Below are positions 45,641-64,000 of a stretch of DNA of 64,000 bases, piece after piece; positions within the stretch are counted from its first letter, which is position 1, and each line of letters begins with the position of its first letter. This DNA comes from Aplectana chamaeleonis. Taxonomy: Eukaryota; Nematoda; Chromadorea; Rhabditida; Cosmocercidae. A program made the position numbers and the translations under genes. The DNA is taken from assembly GCA_029168955.1 (NCBI GenBank), contig JAPDOI010001484.1:1-64000 (forward strand). Direction: 5' to 3'. The notes beneath the pieces were generated by a model. It made no database searches. It saw only the letters and a list, made by a program, of their open reading frames with translations, and was not told where the DNA came from.

Positions 45641-46234
45641 CTGTTCAACCACGCTTTTACTGCTACTAACCCAGATTTTGACTGTCGCTCGAAAAGTATT
45701 GAATCGCTTTTCAGCTAAGCCACTGATTGGAGTGCTGCTCATGCGCCATCACACAGCTTTTTAACTAGACTTGTACCGCTTTCTTTCAAGTTGTTCCGTG
45801 AACACCAGCTATACAGATTCATAATGGAATTTAAGCAGTATGACACGTAAACGCAAAAATATTTCAGACTCTACAAAAAATGCACATGAGAATCCTTCTC
45901 GTCTAGCACCCTAATTCTCGCATAGGCACCCTAAATCACACAATCATTTCTCATAACAAAGGCCTGGGAACCCGAAATTCACCAGATCATGTTTCAAAAC
46001 AAAGGCTCCAAAAACGCAAGATCACGAGATGCAGCAAAGGCCTAGGGGGAGGGGGGGCCTTGTTGATCTTGATAGTGACTCCTCATAACCTGAGGCTTTC
46101 AAGTAGCTCTTGATATCTGAGATTTTTCTTCCTCTAAAGGCTATTGAAACGCCAGGCACATAGCAACTGGCAGATATGACATGGAATACGACATGACTAA
46201 GCAAATGTTGGTGTATTATAGCACAAAACAGATT

Positions 46235-46322
46235 TCGCCGTTTGCCGTTTTGCCGTTTGCCGGTCGTTTTTAGGGTTTGCCGTTGCCGTTGCCGTTTGCC
46301 GAAATTTTAAGTTCCTTTGCCG
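46235..46322. repeat. TTTGCCG-rich simple repeat tract
   Basis: Irregular tandem TTTGCCG and TTGCCG words, interrupted once by GGTCGTTTTTAGGG and ending in a TTTGCCGAAATT-type sequence. Similar CGGCAAATT/TTTGCCG repeats are common in Caenorhabditis genomes (from general knowledge), so this is mild support for a rhabditid origin. Confidence 0.8.
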
Positions 46323-46397
46323 CACACCCCCGCTGCAGATGCTTACTGTGCACATAATCGACTACGCAATACGCCATCATCACAGAAGCGCAAATGA

Positions 46398-46615
46398 GGG
46401 TGCAAAACTAGTTGGGGGGGGGGGGCATCCAAGACTTACCCATAGAAATAAAAGATTCATTCATAGAAATGAATATTTTTTGGTTATCAGATATGTGATG
46501 ACGTTATCCTTCGTAATTTCCTAAAAATTTCATGAGATTTGATCGATTTCCGAAAGCAGAATCATTCATTTCTCACTTGAACTCTGAGTGCCCCCCCCAA
46601 CTAGTTTCGCACCCC
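46398..46615. mobile_element. Small inverted-repeat element with poly-G/poly-C next to the ends
   Basis: The left end reads GGGTGCAAAACTAGTT and then a run of G. The right end is the mirror: a run of C, then AACTAGTTTCGCACCC. The element is about 218 bp long and has no ORF of interest. The structure fits a miniature inverted-repeat element (inference). Confidence 0.65.
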
Positions 46616-46971
46616 GAGTTTCTCAGCGCTCCCAAATAAACGCGGTCCATTGCCACTTTGCGCACTCATTTGCACGCAAACGCGGAAATTTACCAAATAT
46701 CATATTCACTGCTACAAAAAACACGCAAAATCCAAATAAGCATAGCAGAATAAAAATAATACAACATAAGAAAATAACGATTGCAGCTAGAGATCGAGTA
46801 CCAAATTCAAATATAAAAACGAAAATCTTCCAGCTCCACAGGAGTGTCACAAGCAAATAGGAAACTCGGTTACATTGAAAATGAGATCAAAGTAATGTTA
46901 CAGATCTCAAGACTCCTTTCAGAGAAATTATGTATCGTGCCACTTTGGTCGGTACATTCGATATAGACGAA

Positions 46972-47106
46972 AAATACCGAGCGGTGCCGATTGCCACAAA
47001 GCCATAAAATGCTCTGATTTAACTTTCATTTGAGAGCCTGATATATAGAAATGCAACTGATATCATCATTTTATGTCCTTGTGGCAATCGGCACCGCTCG
47101 GTATTT
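46972..47106. mobile_element. 135-bp fold-back element with 40-bp arms
   Basis: The arms at 46972-47011 and 47067-47106 match at 38 of 40 positions when one is reverse-complemented. The outer 28 bp, starting AAATACCGAGCGGTGCC, are perfect. The spacer is 55 bp. Such short palindromic elements are usual for miniature inverted-repeat transposons. No target-site duplication was assigned. Confidence 0.75.
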
Positions 47107-47465
47107 AGAGTTTACTTGATAATTGCAATCAGAAGACAGCATCACAAGAAAAGGAAGAAAAAAAACAAGATTGACGCCCAACCATGACGTGGCAAATTGT
47201 TTGGACACGTTTCGATCTGCCTTGACATGATCAGTGTCGGGCGTACGTGCAAATTCTGAAAACAGCTTTGCCGTGGGCTAGTAGCGACAGCAAATCGTCG
47301 ATAAAGGACAGCCGTATACTCGTGGGCTACTATAAAGTTGGAAAAAAGCATTTCGCTAGTGGCCCACGAGCATTGACAAAGAATACCGCGACGAAGTCGC
47401 TTGCGCCATTTCGCGGTATTCTCGCCCCAATCTCCATAGTCGTGGGCTCGGAGCTCCCCAATGCC

Positions 47466-47986
47466 TGAGTTCCGAAACTCACCAAACAGGCACACTTCAA
47501 TATTTTTCAGAGGTTACTTCGAGCAGTTTTTCTCCGTTATTGGAAGATTTCTGTATTCGTGGACTTACCCATGAAATCCAGTCCCGTCATGATTGCTCTG
47601 TAAACTAGGAGAGGGTAAAGTCCAGTATTCACAAAAAAAGTTTTTTTTTGCTACAGTTTTCGTATGAGTTTGCTACAACCATTCGTTAATACGTCTAATT
47701 GAAGAAAAAACCCTTTAGCTCAATTTTTTTTCTGGCGGAACCTGGCTTTTGAGAACCAAACTGGAGAAAAAGGTGAAAAGGTGAATTGTCTAGCGTCTTT
47801 GTAGGATTGAATTCTAACAAAGCTCATAACGACTTGGAAAGTGAAAATAGGAGAAACTAAGGAAAGAAAGGATTGAAAACAATGAACTGCTAGCGAATCA
47901 ATGACGGGTTCCCCTGGGAGGTCCACGTCTGCGTTTATCGATAGATCACGAAATTTCTCATTAAGTAGACGGTGCAAAAGCAAACT
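47466..47986. repeat. Dispersed repeat, copy 1, right part
   Basis: This resumes the repeat that was broken at 45083 and matches about 50648-51142. Shared stretches include AATCAATGACGGGTTCCCC, GGAGGTCCACGTCTGCG and TTTATCGATAGATCA. The identity fades just after the motif GCAAAAGCAAACTC. Confidence 0.8.
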
Positions 47987-48030
47987 CGATCATATTTACT
48001 TTAGCAAACTTGGTGCATATCATACTCGAT

Positions 48031-48500
48031 CCTATTCGATTCGCAGCGTCATTCTGATTCAGAAAGTGTGTTAAAATGCTGAAGAAACTGAATATCAAGC
48101 CTTATTATATGGACTATTTACGAGTGAACTTTCTGGTGACCTCGCTAATTACTTTCTAAACTGGCGTTGCCTAAATAACTTTTTATACATTTATACATAA
48201 CAGAGTCTTCATGAGAAGCAGAAGACAAAATCAGCCTTCGAGAAAATTCGAAAGGCATTCCAAAACGTGCCAAATGGATATGTTATTAATGACTAGAGGT
48301 TAAGATGCGAAATTTCTCGGTTGTCTCCAGGAGAAGTGCCCAATATCGCACTTTTTGTGGGCAGCTCCAATTTATGAGGTAATTAGCGAGGTGATCAGAA
48401 AGTTCACTCTTAAATAGCCAATATAATAAGGCCTGATATTCAGTTTATTCCGCAATTTACCACACTTTTTGAATCAGAATGACGCTGCGATTCGAACGGT
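48031..48500. mobile_element. 470-bp fold-back element with arms of about 127 bp
   Basis: The left arm, 48031-48157, and the right arm, 48373-48500, are reverse complements at high identity, by eye close to 88%. They share GCAGCGTCATTCTGATTC and GAGTGAACTTTCTG. The 215-bp spacer has no recognisable coding content. A long-arm, short-centre structure fits a fold-back or miniature element. Confidence 0.8.
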
Positions 48501-48850
48501 GATGTTACATTTTCGAATTAACCGCTTTGAAAAAAAGTTTGAATTCATTGAAATTAAAAAAGTTCAAAGTAGGTCAAGAATTGAACTGATCTTGACTGTT
48601 TTTGAAATCGGCATGAAAATACGAAAGCATTGACTTTTTGAAATTTCTAACACATCTACATTGGAAGATTTTTGCTTCTTTCTGAGAAAGTAGGTCATGA
48701 CTAGGTCGAAACTTTATTTTTTCTCAGAACTGAATACATTTTTGGAATCAGCGCGACGAGTTGAATCGGACGATGTTTTCAGATTTCGAAATCATTCACT
48801 CTGAACGAAAACGACTTTCCGACGCGTTTTAGGACACATGTTATGAGCGG

Positions 48851-49561
48851 TATTCAGAGAAATGAAAACAAGTTACTTGTAACATAAAAGGTTGAAAACA
48901 AGTTACTTGTAACATATCTCAGCCGATGTAAGCTACTTGCGACTTATATCAGGTCATTTAAGTTACATGTAACATATCGGCCTGAAACTGCGTGCGGTGC
49001 GCCTCCGATATGTTACATGTATCTTAAATGACCTGAGGTAGGTCGCAAGTAACTTACATCGGCTCAAATATGTTACAAGTAACTTGTTTTTGATTTCTGA
49101 GGGACGCTGTGTGCAGTGCGCCTCCGATAAGTTACATGTAACTTAAATGGCACAATATAAGTGGCAAGTAACTTAAATCGCCCGAAAAGATATTTCCAAG
49201 GGGGATGTACGACGCACTCGCGGGGTCAGGCTTACGACTGGCGTTGCTGTTGGTTCAATTACCCAAGTTTGAGGTACTTGACCCCATACCAGGAGGGGGG
49301 CCCCGCACAGCATTTTTTTTGAGTAGTGTGTGGTCTGGGATGCGCTATCTGCGTCGCGTGTCGTCTACGTTATGTGATAGCCACCCACAGTGAAAATATA
49401 AATGTGTGTTACATACAACATAAGTGTAACCTACATGCAATATAAATTTAAGTTAGATAAAATATAAATGTATGTTACATGTAATATAAATGTAAGTTAC
49501 TTGAGACATTCAAGTGAGTTATATTTATATTACAAGTAACTTATTTTGATTTTTCTGAGTA
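48851..49561. mobile_element. Nested palindromic element built from AAGTTACTTG words
   Basis: The outer inverted repeat pairs 48851-48882 with 49530-49561, 28 of 32 positions matching. Inside it, about 48895-48990 folds against about 49003-49091 (for example CCGATGTAAG against CTTACATCGG). A third segment, 49110-49190, repeats part of the same pattern. AAGTTACTTG, TTACATGTAAC and their complements occur many times. The same words fill the dynein intron at 63.0-64.0 kb, so the family is dispersed. Confidence 0.7.
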
Positions 49562-49614
49562 TTGCACAGATAGTCTTCAGGTAGTTGACAAGTGTTCCCC
49601 TGAATGGACAACTC

Positions 49615-51142
49615 TTCCATTTTGTGGGCAGGCCGATCCACACGACTTCAATTTATTTTTTGCCCTTTTTTCGTCGCTTTTTCTTCCTAACCTTACTCAG
49701 AAAAATTCAAGACCTACATTTTGCAGAAAAGCAAAAATAACTTCTGTTCTAGAACACCAAAGTTTTTCAACAATCAAAAAATCATTCAAATTATCATTCT
49801 AACAATCTTCGGATGCCGTAGCTAACAGTCTCCTGGTACCACCAAAAGCAGTGTATTCATTTGAGAAACAGTGGACTGAAAAATGAAAAAAATTAGGATT
49901 TCGAAAAAAAATTAGGATTTCGAAAAAAAAATTAGGATTTCGAAAAAAAAATTAGGATTTCGAAAAAAAAATTAGGATTTCGAAAAAAAATTAGGATTTC
50001 GAAAAAAATTAGGATTTCGAAAAGTTTCATCGATTTCAGAGAACCAATGATTTTCTTGCCTGTTTGGTTCATTGGGAAAAAAAATTAGGATTTCGAAAAA
50101 AAAATTAGGATTTCGAAAAAAAAATTAGGATTTCGAAAAAAATTAGGATTTCGAAAAGTTTCATCGATTTCAGAGAACCAATGATTTTCTTGCCTGTTTG
50201 GTTCATTGGAAAGGAGGAAAGCATACAGTTTATTCCAAAGATTTTCAGCCTGATCTCAGAAGCCAGTAATCAAAATCAGTATCGGAGAAACCGCCTAAAC
50301 GCAGTGTTCTCTATGAAAAATTTGCCAATTTTTTAACGGAAGCATAAGGTTTTGGTCTCTCTAAGAAAAGTAAGTACATACAGAAAACCGTCAGAAAATG
50401 ATTGATTGGGCGACCCATTGATGAGAGTTGTCCGGCGTTCGTTTCACCAGAGGAACAGTTGCCGCTTTACTAAATGCTCTTCATCCCGAAAGATTCCAAC
50501 ATTCAAGCTTTGCGTTGAACCATATTATTTTCAACAAAAGTTCTCGGTACAATAAACAGAGAACAAAATCACTTACCTAAGAATTCTGAAGCGCAAAACC
50601 ATTTCCGACGTTGGGTTAGACGCTTTGTCTGCAGTCTTGCAAAACACACCAAATAGGCGTAATTAAATATTTTAGTTTTTTTTTGGACAGTTTTTCTCTG
50701 GTATTTAATCGTTGTGTGAAGACTTTCCCCAATTAACCTTTACATCATGGACTTAACCACGACATCCAGTTCTGATATGATTGGTCTGTGAACTAGGTGA
50801 GGGAAACGACCAGTATTTCACAGAAAAAGTTTTTGCTACAGATTTCGTATGTTTTTGGCACAACCAATCGTCTTTTTTTCGGCGGAACCTCGCCCTCGAA
50901 AACCAAACCGGAAAAAAAACTATGTGAGAGAAAGGGAAATGTTTAGCTTTCCCGTACAAATTCAGTTCTAACAAAGCTCAGACTTGGAAATATCAAATAG
51001 GAGAAATTAAAAACAATGGAAACGGAAGGTTTTACGGCTGCTAGCAAATCAATGACGGGTTCCCCAGGGAGGTCCACGTCTGCGTTTATCGATAGATCAT
51101 GGAAAATGTATATTTCGATAACGCTGCAGAAGCAAAACTCTA
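49615..51142. repeat. Dispersed repeat, copy 2 (uninterrupted by the 2.38-kb element)
   Basis: Copy 2 of the repeat seen at 44314-45083 plus 47466-47986, in the same orientation. Here the two halves are contiguous: GTCTGCAGTCTTGCAAAACA joins the parts that are 2.38 kb apart in copy 1. It differs by an internal expansion of an A-rich minisatellite at 49884-50152. ORFs are short and frame-broken, so I call no gene. Confidence 0.85.
49884..50152 (+). repeat. A-rich minisatellite (TTAGGATTTCG plus A-run), two blocks
   Basis: TTAGGATTTCG followed by 5-9 A occurs seven times at 49893-50020 and four times at 50085-50156, a unit of 16-20 bp. Between the blocks lies a 53-bp sequence, starting TTTCATCGATTTCAGAGAAC, that is repeated again right after the second block. 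The expansion therefore involved both the short unit and its flank. Copy 1 of the host repeat has a diverged, unexpanded version near 44590-44620. Confidence 0.9.
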
Positions 51143-51301
51143 AGCCATTTTCCTCTCGACCACACATAGGATATTCCGAAAATCTTGTTCAAAATCGTTT
51201 CCTCCTTCTTCTAGAAGTATTCTCTCGGCAGAATCCATGAAGAAAACATCACTACAAGTACCGTTCTATTTCAGCGACATAATCCTCTGCAAGACGAAAC
51301 T

Positions 51302-52779
51302 CTCAGGCGATTATCGGCCCCGAGCCGCCTGACGGTTCGGCTCGTTTTTCCAATCTGCGAGTCGGCTCCTGTTGCTTTCCGGGCCACTGCTGTTGCTGTC
51401 CGGGCTATTCCGGTTGGCCCGAACAGCAACAGCAGTAGCCCAGAGATTGGGAGAACGAGCCGAACTGTCAGGCGGCTCCGATTCCTATTCGGTGCGGCTC
51501 GAGGCCGAGAATCGCCTGAGCTGGTACCAAAAAAATTCGCGAACACTTTCATATGAATGCATTTTTTGCGATTTGCGTTTTCTTAGGTGCAAAGGAGTTT
51601 TTAGGACTCAATGTACATAATTTGAGCTAACCAAGGGGAAGTTTCGAAAACTAATTCTAAAGAGACGGCCCTGACAGTCCCGTGGGCCAGTTTAATATGG
51701 CTGCGATAGTTTAATTTTTAGCTCAGGCGATTATCGGCCCCGAGTCGCCTGACGGTTCGGCTCGTTTTTCCAATCTGCGAGTCGGCTCCTGTTGCTTTCC
51801 GGGCCACTGCGGTTGCTATTCGGGCTATTCCGGTTGGCCCGAACAGCAACAGCAGTAGCCCAGAGATTGGGAGAACGAGCCGAACTGTCAGGCGGCTCCG
51901 ATTCCTATTTGGTGCGGCTCGAGGCCGAGAATCGCCTAAGCTGGTACCAAAAAAATTCGCGAACACTTTCATATGAATGCATTTTTTGCGATTTGCGTTT
52001 TCTTAGGTGCAAAGGAGTTTTTAGGACTCAATGTACATAATTTGAGCTAACCAAGGGGAAGTTTCGAAAACTAATTCTAAAGAGACGGCCCTGACAGTCC
52101 CGTGGGCCAGTTTAATATGGCTGCGATAGTTCAATTTTTAGCTCAGGCGATTATCGGCCCCGAGTCGCCTGACGGTTCGGCTCGTTTTTCCAATCTGCGA
52201 GTCGGCTCCTGTTGCTTTCCGGGCCACTGCTGTTGCTGTCCGGGCTATTCCGGTTGGCCCGAACAGCAACAGCAGTAGCCCAGAGATTGGGAGAACGAGC
52301 CGAACTGTCAGGCGGCTCCGATTCCTATCCGGTGCGGCTCGAGGCCGAGAATCGCCTGAGCTGGTACCAAAAAAATTCGCGAACACTTTCATATGAATGC
52401 ATTTTTTGCGATTTGCGTTTTCTTAGGTGCAAAGGAGTTTTTAGGACTCAACGTACATAATTTGAGCTAACCAAGGGGAAGTTTCGAAAACTAATTCTAA
52501 AGAGACGGCCCTGACAGTCCCGTGGGCCAGTTTAATATGGCTGCGATAGTTTAATTTTTAGCTCAGGCGATTATCGGCCCCGAGTCGCCTGACAGTTCGG
52601 CTCGTTTTTCCAATCTGCGAGTCGGCTCCTGTTGCTGTCCTAGCCACTGATGTTGCTGTCCGGGCTATTCCGGTTGGCCCGAGTAGCAACAGCAGTAGCC
52701 CTGAGAATGGGAGAACGAGCCGAACTGTCAGGCGGCCCGAATCCTATTCGGTGCGGCTCGGGGCCGAGAATCGCCTGAG
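51302..52779. repeat. 420-bp tandem repeat, three full units and a half, each with a 219-bp palindrome
   Basis: Units start at 51302, 51722, 52142 and 52562 with exact 420-bp spacing and near identity. The first half of each unit (219 bp) folds on itself: CTCAGGCGATTATCGGCC at the left pairs with GGCCGAGAATCGCCTGAG at the right, and GGTTCGGCTCG pairs with CGAGCCGAAC. The left arm lacks a short segment that the right arm has. The second half, from CTGGTACCAA, is unique sequence within the unit. The fourth copy ends with the palindrome and lacks the second half. Matching small ORFs recur on both strands at 420-bp spacing and look like consequences of the repeat. Confidence 0.92.
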
Positions 52780-52799
52780 AGGCTTCGAATTCCTTTAAA

Positions 52800-53110
52800 C
52801 CCTTGTGCCATAGACTTCTCCCTGTGAATCAGAGAGAATTCCGATTCAAGCTGTGCAGACTCTTTGCTGATCTAGTGGTAAAGTCCAAGGATCATCCGCA
52901 GGCGAAGACTGTCGCGGACCAGTTCGGAATGCGCTGCCGACCTTTTTTTTCTCAGAAAACTTCTCAGCGAAATCGACGGTCTGCAAGCAATGCTGAATCC
53001 AGGAATGCATGGCGCACTCCGAAGGCATCGCTAAGAGGTTCATTCAGGGTCTGTTGATCGAATACACGGAAATGGAGGAGCCTTGGACCAATTCAGCCGC
53101 CGCGTTCACG
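52800..53110 (+). other. Possible broken coding fragment, unassigned
   Basis: Plus-strand reading gives protein-like but frame-broken pieces. One runs from about 52824 (NQREFRFKLCRLFADLVV...), followed by a T-run ending in CTCAG that could be a splice acceptor near 52958. Pieces in other frames include KLLSEIDGLQAMLNPGM and KRFIQGLLIEYTEMEEPW, the latter ending in TAG at 53110. I do not recognise the family. It could be the decayed tail of a gene, a fragment carried by a repeat, or chance. The inverted repeat at 53054-53192 overlaps it, which favours repeat-derived sequence. Confidence 0.15.
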
Positions 53111-53192
53111 CCATCGCTGTAGCCGCGCGCGCGCGTCGCATTAAGCACGCAGAACCAGTCAGAAGCCCCTCCCTTTCTGTGTATTCGATCAA
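53054..53192. repeat. Short inverted repeat, 28-bp arms
   Basis: The arms 53054-53081 (TTGATCGAATACAC...) and 53165-53192 are reverse complements at 25 of 28 positions, with an 83-bp spacer containing a short GC alternation. It lies just beyond the presumed 3' end of the dynein transcript. This may be a miniature element. Confidence 0.6.
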
Positions 53193-53274
53193 TAATCCCC
53201 TGATTCAGTCGCCGGTCGCAGAAATGAAAATACAAAAAAGGCTTAAACCACCTTCTTACAAAATAAGCTCGATA

Positions 53275-53280
53275 TTTATT
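53275..53280 (-). promoter_or_regulatory. Candidate polyadenylation signal AATAAA of dhc-1
   Basis: On the minus strand AATAAA lies 177 nt past the dynein stop codon and is the first perfect hexamer in that 3' flank. Cleavage would be expected near 53255-53265, giving a 3' UTR of about 195 nt. This comes from motif and position only. Confidence 0.5.
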
Positions 53281-53456
53281 ACAAGTTGCGAAGTAAATTG
53301 ATACAAGTCTATTAAAAATCGCACCATAAATCCTTCTCAGAATATACATTATGTCTAGTACTGCAATAAATTATGAAAGGTGAGCGTATCGCACAGAAAA
53401 CTAGTGAAGCTCGAGAAGAATCTCCACACAACAAACACTATTAGTTAATTTTTCCT

Positions 53457-62971
<9,515 letters not shown>

Positions 62972-64000
62972 CTGAAACAAGTCACTTTGAGGTAATCATG
63001 GAAGCCAAATATGCTAACCCGTTAGCCAGATTGTAAGCACACTAATGAGCTTTGGAACTAGTTACCAAAAGCCTTTACGCAATTTACTACGCTCATTTGT
63101 TTCGCCCTTTCTTAATGCTACATGCAAGTTCAAAGCTTGTATTTAACGTGATTTCTTGGGAAAACATGTTACAAGCACGATAAATTAAGAACTATCAAGC
63201 TTCTAAAAAAGTTACTTGAAGCCTTCGCGTAACTTACTGAACATTTCCCGCAAGTAACTCGTTTCGACGCCAAATGTTTTCTGTCACATTTAAAATCAAT
63301 AATCTTATGTAACATGAAACAATAGGAGAAAACAAGTTACTTGCAAGATAAAAGTAATACTGAAAATATGTTGCGGGGAATCGCCAGTCTTCAAGCCACG
63401 TGTAGGGGGGGGGGCAATTCAAACCAAAGCACCTTATCAAAAGTTTTCATGTAAAGTTGTTTTGAAAGATCTCTAAATAATCGATTTGTAAAATTCATGT
63501 CACATGCAAGTGCAAAAATTGCATGCAACATAAAATTATGATAATAACTACCTACTTGTGAGATAAAAGCAGCACTATGTGGCTTTTGCGCATATATAGT
63601 AGAGCCTCATCAAATCTTCAAGCGACTTGCGCTAAAGTGGCAAGTAACTTGTTCAAATAGCTTTCAGCAGTCCACCCAGACATTGCATACTTCCTGATTT
63701 ATCTGCTCACTTCACGTAGATTGCTCAATTCCTTCAAGCGACATGCAATTTTTAGTTTGCGCAGGTTGCGCGCAAACCTTCCAGTAACTTACTTAAAACT
63801 CTCACGTAACTTGTTCAAATGTTTTTAAGCAGTTCTTCGAAAAAAGGGAAACCCTTTTCACCTTGTGTATGTTGCATGAAGTCTTCAAGCCTGAACCAAA
63901 GTCGCACGCAACTTATTGGAGTGTTTTTGAACAAACCTTCAGAAAAACTGTATTCAGCTTTCGCAATTTGCGTAAATCTTCGAGTAACTTGCACTAAAGT
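62972..64000 (-). other. Long dhc-1 intron running off the window, filled with AAGTTACTTG-type repeats
   Basis: Upstream of the exon 1 acceptor (TTGTTTCAG) no reading frame matches the dynein stalk. AAGTTACTTG, TAACTTG and CTTCAAGC-type words recur at irregular spacing, and a segment near 63334-63360 resembles one near 63546-63575. They are the same words as in the palindromic element at 48.9-49.6 kb. There is also a G-run at 63406. Nothing else of interest was seen. Confidence 0.7.

Larger units (their letters stand above)
45084..47465. mobile_element. 2.38-kb element with terminal inverted repeats, inserted in dispersed repeat copy 1
   Basis: The ends form 24-bp imperfect inverted repeats, at 45084-45107 and 47442-47465, with 20 of 24 positions matching. 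The outermost motif is GGCAYTGGG and the innermost is AGCCCAC. The element sits where copy 2 of the host repeat reads straight through, so the empty site is visible in the same window. No transposase-like ORF was found inside. The interior is a 22-bp minisatellite, a TTTGCCG tract and two smaller inverted-repeat elements. Motifs related to GTGGGCTAG recur internally near both ends. The superfamily is unknown to me, and a clear target-site duplication was not resolved. Confidence 0.6.

Noticed and set aside
46588..46860. 90-codon plus-strand ORF
   Set aside because: It begins in the poly-C end of an inverted-repeat element, is lysine- and asparagine-rich from A-rich DNA, and has no domain.
51372..51620. 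82-84 codon ORFs on both strands of the 420-bp repeat
   Set aside because: They recur at 420-bp spacing on both strands of a palindrome. The openness follows from the repeat, and the peptides match no family I know.
53044..53349. 101-codon minus-strand ORF downstream of dhc-1
   Set aside because: It spans the presumed 3' UTR end and an inverted repeat. Its composition is unremarkable and no homolog is recognised.

Overview
The window looks like a chromosomal segment of a nematode, probably a rhabditid. The main evidence is the 3' quarter of a cytoplasmic dynein 1 heavy chain gene on the minus strand (53457-62971, continuing past the window end). It has 24 exons here, mostly short introns of about 54-66 nt, and acceptors of the TTTCAG/TTTAG/TATAG type. 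A TTTGCCG-rich tract near 46.2 kb resembles repeats common in Caenorhabditis. The exon chain is in frame throughout: 3,654 nt, 1,217 residues plus a TAG stop.

Layout. (1) 1-44313: one uninterrupted satellite array with a 28-bp unit, roughly 1,580 units, running off the left edge. Because 28 is one more than a multiple of three and the common unit has no stop in any plus-strand phase, all three plus frames stay open for long distances and give the same 28-residue periodic peptide. I treat these ORFs as a by-product of the satellite, not genes. Inside the array are large secondary duplications (offsets 11,170, 6,491, 2,325, 1,929 and 1,708 bp) and a change in variant composition near 30.3 kb. 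The array ends in a single inverted unit. (2) 44314-53456: no gene that I can support. The stretch is a patchwork of dispersed, inverted and tandem repeats: two copies of one 1.3-1.5 kb repeat, the first split by a 2.38-kb element with terminal inverted repeats; a 22-bp minisatellite; several fold-back elements; an A-rich minisatellite; and a 420-bp tandem repeat whose unit contains a large palindrome. (3) 53457-64000: the dynein gene. Its longer introns carry mobile-element remnants: two adjacent elements sharing one TTAA, a 0.6-kb fold-back, a tRNA-like sequence and an 18-bp perfect palindrome.

There is one recognisable protein-coding gene in the window. It supplies the second strand of the stalk coiled coil, AAA5, AAA6 and the C-terminal domain of the minus-end-directed microtubule motor. 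I found no CRISPR array, rRNA, intact tRNA, prokaryotic operon or new multi-gene system. The unusual material is the repeat architecture.
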